From: an uncultured Lachnospiraceae bacterium
GTDB lineage: Bacteria; Bacillota; Clostridia; Lachnospirales; Lachnospiraceae
NCBI GenBank assembly: GCA_947626415.1
Contig: CANQSA010000007.1
Coordinates: 40,206-104,205, forward strand
DNA length: 64,000 nt
Reading direction: 5' to 3'
Shown here in pieces: positions 60,705 through 64,000 of the stretch (within the stretch, counting starts at the first letter, position 1; each line of letters starts with the position of its first letter). The notes beneath the pieces are model-generated. The model was not told where the DNA came from. It did not search any database and saw only the letters and a list, made by a program, of their open reading frames with translations. Made by a program: the position numbers and the translations under genes.

Positions 60705-61363
60705 TGCGGTCGAAATTTGATGAGCAGCTGGCATTGCTGCATAAAGAACTGATCACAATGGGGACACTGTGTGAAAACGCAATTGAAATGTCTGCGAATG
60801 CGCTTGACGAATGCAATCTGACAATCGCGGAGGAAGTATCGGAATACGCTTCCCAAATCGATCATAAGGAGCGGGACATTGAGGCAATGTGTATGCGGCT
60901 TTTGCTGCAGCAGCAGCCGGTGGCAAAGGATCTCCGGACCATTTCTTCGGCATTGAAAATGGTGACCGATATGGAGCGGATCGGAGATAATTCCGGCGAT
61001 ATTGCCGAAATTGTTTCCATGGAGCATATCGCAGCAACGGATGATAAACTGGATATTCACCGTATGGCGCAGGCAGCGATCAAGATGGTGACAGACAGTA
61101 TTGACGCGTTTGTGAAGAATGATGTGGAACTTGCGAAATCCGTTATTGCATATGACGATGTGGTAGACCAGCATTTTAACAGAATTAAAACGGAATTGAT
61201 CGGCCGCCTGAAAAATTCAGAAGCGGACGGGGAGTATGCCCTGGATCTGCTGATGATCGCCAAGTATTTTGAACGGATGGGCGACCATGCCGCGAATATT
61301 GCAGAGTGGGTGCTGTTTTCGATTTTGGGACACCGTGCCGGACATATACAGACGAAACATTGA
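60704..61363 (+). CDS. phoU: Phosphate signalling protein PhoU
   Basis: 219 residues forming two three-helix repeats, each with a metal-binding motif: MVTDMERIGDNSGDIAEI and IAKYFERMGDHAANIAEW (E/D-R-x-G-D pattern). PhoU binds PstB and the PhoR kinase and keeps the Pho response off when phosphate is plentiful. Its coupling to pstB and its position before the two-component genes fit this role exactly. Confidence 0.94.
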   Translation: MRSKFDEQLALLHKELITMGTLCENAIEMSANALDECNLTIAEEVSEYASQIDHKERDIEAMCMRLLLQQQPVAKDLRTISSALKMVTDMERIGDNSGDIAEIVSMEHIAATDDKLDIHRMAQAAIKMVTDSIDAFVKNDVELAKSVIAYDDVVDQHFNRIKTELIGRLKNSEADGEYALDLLMIAKYFERMGDHAANIAEWVLFSILGHRAGHIQTKH

Positions 61364-61415
61364 AAAATGACAGAAGATACGATATGATAGGGTGTGGACT
61401 GGAAAGGAGAAGGAT

Positions 61416-62099
61416 ATGATTTTTTGTGTGGAAGACGATAGCGGCATCCGGGACTTAATGATCTATACATTAAATTCTTCCGGGTTTGAAGCAAAAGGAC
61501 TGGAATCGGGAAAGGAACTGTTTGACGCTCTGAAAACGGAGAAGCCGCAGCTCATTATGCTGGATATTATGCTTCCGGGAGAAGACGGGATTGAAATTCT
61601 GAAACGGCTGCGGGGGACTGCGGTAACGGCCGGAATTCCGATTATCATGGCGACTGCCAGGGGAACGGAATATGACAAAGTGATCGGTCTGGATCTGGGT
61701 GCGGATGATTATCTGGCAAAGCCGTTCGGCATGATGGAGATGGTGTCCCGTGTGAGAGCGGTGCTGCGGCGCACGGAATCAAAGGAGAACGATCAGATCC
61801 TTCAGGTTGGCAGACTTATCATGAATCTTGGAGAACATACGGTTCTTGTGGATGGAAAGCGCATACAGCTGACGTTGAAGGAGTATGAACTTTTAAAGAA
61901 ATTTATGGGAAATCTGGGACGGGTATTCAGCCGTGATCAGCTTCTGCAGGGAATCTGGGGAGACGGATATATGGGCGAGACCAGAACGGTGGACGTCCAT
62001 ATCGGTACCCTGCGGACTAAGCTGGGCGTCTGCGGAGATTATATCGAAACTATCCGCGGCGTCGGTTATCGGATGGAAGCGCAGGAGGAGAGAGAATGA
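61416..62099 (+). CDS. phoB: OmpR/PhoB-type response regulator
   Basis: 227 residues from ATG 61416, with AAGGAGAAGG upstream; a GTG at 61392 is in frame but precedes that site. The receiver domain starts MIFCVEDDSGIRDL, with phosphate-accepting Asp50 in MLDIMLPGEDG and Lys near SYLAKPF-like DDYLAKPFG. The winged helix (about 125-225) has QLTLKEYELLKKF and TVDVHIGTLRTKLG. It should bind Pho boxes and activate the pst genes. Its stop overlaps the start of phoR (ATGA). The gene could equally be called phoP, as in Bacillus. Confidence 0.92.
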   Translation: MIFCVEDDSGIRDLMIYTLNSSGFEAKGLESGKELFDALKTEKPQLIMLDIMLPGEDGIEILKRLRGTAVTAGIPIIMATARGTEYDKVIGLDLGADDYLAKPFGMMEMVSRVRAVLRRTESKENDQILQVGRLIMNLGEHTVLVDGKRIQLTLKEYELLKKFMGNLGRVFSRDQLLQGIWGDGYMGETRTVDVHIGTLRTKLGVCGDYIETIRGVGYRMEAQEERE

Positions 62100-63757
62100 C
62101 AAAACGAATTTTTCGCTCGATCTGCTTTGTGGCGCTTGGCGTATTTCTGGCGTCGGTTATCCTGTTTATGTGGGTTCTTTACGATTATTTTTCAAATACC
62201 CGGCAGGATCAGTTGAAGATGCAGACGGAATTGGCGGCGCACGCGGTCGCGAATGAAGGAAGCGGTTATTTTGAGGGGCTTGATACGACACAGTACCGGA
62301 TCACCTGGATTCAGTCGGACGGGACGGTACTTTACGACAGTGAATCGGATTCGGATGAGATGGAAAATCATCTGGAGCGGGAGGAAATCCAGGAGGCAAT
62401 GCGAAGCGGCTACGGACAGAGCTCCCGGTACTCGGTTACACTGATGGAGCGGGCGCTTTACAGTGCGAAGCGGCTGCCGGACGGTTCTGTCCTGCGTCTG
62501 TCTGTTTCCCAGAACACCCTGCTTACGCTGACTCTGGGGATGCTGCAGCCGATCATTATTATTCTGATCATTGCCATTGTCCTGTCGCTTGTGCTGGCGT
62601 CCAGACTGTCGAAAAAGATTGTGGAGCCGTTAAACAGGCTCAATCTGGAAGAGCCGCTTTCCAATGACGGCTATGACGAACTGGCTCCGCTGCTTCACCG
62701 GATCGACACCCAGCAGAAGCAGATTCAGCAGCAGAGTGATCAGCTGATGCAAAAGCAGCAGGAATTTGAGGCAGTTACGGAAAATATGACGGAAGGGATT
62801 ATTTTGCTGAATCCGAAAGGGATTGTTCTGGAGATCAACCGTGCGGCGCAGCGTTTATTTGAGACAGATCATTCCTGCCTCGGACAGCATATTCTGTCCG
62901 TAAACCGCAGCCTGGAGATTTCAAATCTGCTTCTGCAGGCGGAACAGGGGCGGCACGCCGACTGTATGATCAGCCTGGCAGGAGACAGATACCAACTGCT
63001 GGTCAGCCCAGTCGTTTCCGGGGATGTCGTTTCCGGTTCTGTTATGCTGGCGCTCAATGTAACAGAAAAGGAAAAGGCGGAACAGATGCGCCGTGAGTTT
63101 ACGGCAAATGTTTCCCATGAACTGAAAACACCGCTGCATACCATAGCCGGTTCGGCAGAGCTTCTGATGAACCGGATGGTGCAGGAAACAGATAAAATGG
63201 ATTTTTATACCCGCATTTACGGGGAGGCGCAGCGCATGATCCGTCTGGTAGAAGATATTATCCGACTGTCGCATCTGGATGAAAATGAAATTGAGATGAA
63301 ACGGGAGAAAACGGATCTGTATGCGCTGGCAGGCGATACGATTGACGCTTTGTCTGTGGAAGCGGAGCGTATGCATGTGACGCTGACGCTCGACGGGGAA
63401 CCGGCGGTCGTGGAAGGCATTCCGCAGCTGCTGCAAAGTATTGTGTATAATCTTTGTGACAATGCGATCAAATACAACCGGGAGTCCGGCAGCGTATCGG
63501 TAACGGTAAAGAACCGGCAGGATTCCGTTATACTTTCCGTGGCGGATACGGGAATCGGAATCTCTGATGAGCATAAAGAACGTATTTTTGAACGGTTTTA
63601 CCGGGTGGATAAGAGCCGTTCCAAGGAACTGGGCGGAACCGGACTGGGCCTTTCCATCGTAAAACACGCCGCAAGGCTTCATAACGCGAATATAGAGCTG
63701 CACAGCGTTATGGACGGCGGCACCACCATTACAGTGACATTTCCGAAAATGGACTAG
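62096..63757 (+). CDS. phoR: Phosphate-responsive sensor histidine kinase PhoR-like
   Basis: 553 residues. A membrane segment (about 10-32), an extracytoplasmic region (about 33-145), a second membrane segment (about 146-170), a linker, and a PAS domain (about 225-330, starting VTENMTEGIILLN) precede the kinase core. The H box is ANVSHELKTPLHTI with His341; the ATP-binding domain has YNLCDNAIKYN, VADTGIGI and GGTGLGLSIVKHA. It should phosphorylate the adjacent regulator when phosphate falls, under PhoU control. The PAS domain and location mark it as PhoR-type. It is the last gene of the operon. Confidence 0.92.
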   Translation: MTKRIFRSICFVALGVFLASVILFMWVLYDYFSNTRQDQLKMQTELAAHAVANEGSGYFEGLDTTQYRITWIQSDGTVLYDSESDSDEMENHLEREEIQEAMRSGYGQSSRYSVTLMERALYSAKRLPDGSVLRLSVSQNTLLTLTLGMLQPIIIILIIAIVLSLVLASRLSKKIVEPLNRLNLEEPLSNDGYDELAPLLHRIDTQQKQIQQQSDQLMQKQQEFEAVTENMTEGIILLNPKGIVLEINRAAQRLFETDHSCLGQHILSVNRSLEISNLLLQAEQGRHADCMISLAGDRYQLLVSPVVSGDVVSGSVMLALNVTEKEKAEQMRREFTANVSHELKTPLHTIAGSAELLMNRMVQETDKMDFYTRIYGEAQRMIRLVEDIIRLSHLDENEIEMKREKTDLYALAGDTIDALSVEAERMHVTLTLDGEPAVVEGIPQLLQSIVYNLCDNAIKYNRESGSVSVTVKNRQDSVILSVADTGIGISDEHKERIFERFYRVDKSRSKELGGTGLGLSIVKHAARLHNANIELHSVMDGGTTITVTFPKMD

Positions 63758-63764
63758 ATTTTTA

Positions 63765-63793
63765 TTGCCTGAAACCGGATAATCGGATATACT
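63765..63793 (+). promoter_or_regulatory. Promoter of the PurF-like gene
   Basis: TTGCCT (63765-63770) and TATACT (63788-63793) are separated by exactly 17 bases, about 75 bases before the ATG. Confidence 0.6.
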
Positions 63794-63866
63794 GGTAATA
63801 CAGATATAAGCCGGGGCGGAAAATCCGGGATCAGACATGAGAAAACAGGAAACAGGAGGAAATACA

Positions 63867-64000
63867 ATGGGTGGAATTTTTGGCGTTTGTTTGGACAGGG
63901 ATTGTGTCATGGATCTGTTTTTCGGGACAGACTACCATTCTCATCTGGGTACCAGAAGGGGCGGAATGGCTGTTTTTGACGGGAAATGTTATACCAGATC
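63867..64000 (+). CDS. PurF-like class II glutamine amidotransferase, N-terminal part (cut by window end)
   Basis: Only 44 residues are in the window. AGGAGG stands 7 bases before the ATG. The protein starts MGGIFGVCLDRDCVMDLFFG and continues with DYHSHLGTRRGGMA, matching the N-terminal amidotransferase domain of amidophosphoribosyltransferase. True PurF starts M-C-G-I-x-G with Cys as the nucleophile exposed after Met removal; here the second residue is Gly. Paralogs of this kind occur in Clostridia and are often labelled amidophosphoribosyltransferase, but glutaminase activity is doubtful. Function unknown. Confidence 0.7.
   Translation, partial: MGGIFGVCLDRDCVMDLFFGTDYHSHLGTRRGGMAVFDGKCYTR

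Overview
The window reads as a chromosomal stretch of an anaerobic, low-to-mid GC Firmicute of the Clostridia, most like a gut Lachnospiraceae. The grounds are strong AGGAGG ribosome binding sites, a flavodiiron-rubredoxin protein, a LoaP-type NusG paralog, a CarD-like regulator, a DUF11 protein and a PurF-like protein beginning MGGIFGV. No rRNA, tRNA, CRISPR array, transposase or recombinase gene was seen.

Layout. 1-3182: end of a DUF2264-like gene, a heparinase II/III-like protein and a ferredoxin-type aldo/keto reductase. 3272-6389: a flavodiiron fusion protein, then a leftward marR-degV pair. 6390-7018: a non-coding control region whose central part is bounded by inverted recombination-like sites. 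7019-43518: about 36 kb of co-directional, tightly packed genes for a Wzx/Wzy-type surface polysaccharide. They are loaP, a UDP-sugar dehydrogenase, an aminotransferase, the initiating sugar-phosphate transferase, a GNAT/ATP-grasp fusion, a second ATP-grasp protein, three GT4 glycosyltransferases, an acyltransferase, an EpsG-like polymerase, a TupA-like protein, three giant tandem paralogs of about 2,100-2,160 residues, a flippase, a UDP-sugar epimerase and a HAD phosphatase. 43632-54409: a hybrid histidine kinase, a UvrA2-like ATPase, a DUF11 protein, a GT2, an inositol-phosphatase-like enzyme, an unusually long ECF sigma factor and a rhodanese/PP-loop fusion. 54440-56443: ktrAB potassium uptake. 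56671-63757: a CarD-like regulator and a complete pstSCAB-phoU-phoB-phoR phosphate operon. 63867-end: start of a PurF-like gene.

The most striking find is that each of the three giant genes is followed, within about 30 bases of its stop codon, by a sequence that folds as a hepatitis-delta-virus-like self-cleaving ribozyme. All helices P1, P2, P3, P1.1 and P4, the GGGCAAC joining segment and the catalytic C are present. Each predicted cleavage site lies one base after a stable UNCG-capped hairpin. Cleavage would therefore cut the long transcript between giant genes, leaving a hairpin-capped 3' end upstream and a folded ribozyme at the 5' end of the next message.

Three nine-G tracts sit inside coding sequence of the same locus: in a glycosyltransferase, in the acyltransferase, and just after the signal peptide of the third giant protein. 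In each case only G9 keeps the present reading frame. Together with the candidate invertible promoter and LoaP, the locus appears to be controlled at four levels: promoter inversion, processive antitermination, slippage of homopolymers and ribozyme processing. The sequence motifs are directly visible; their activities are inferred.
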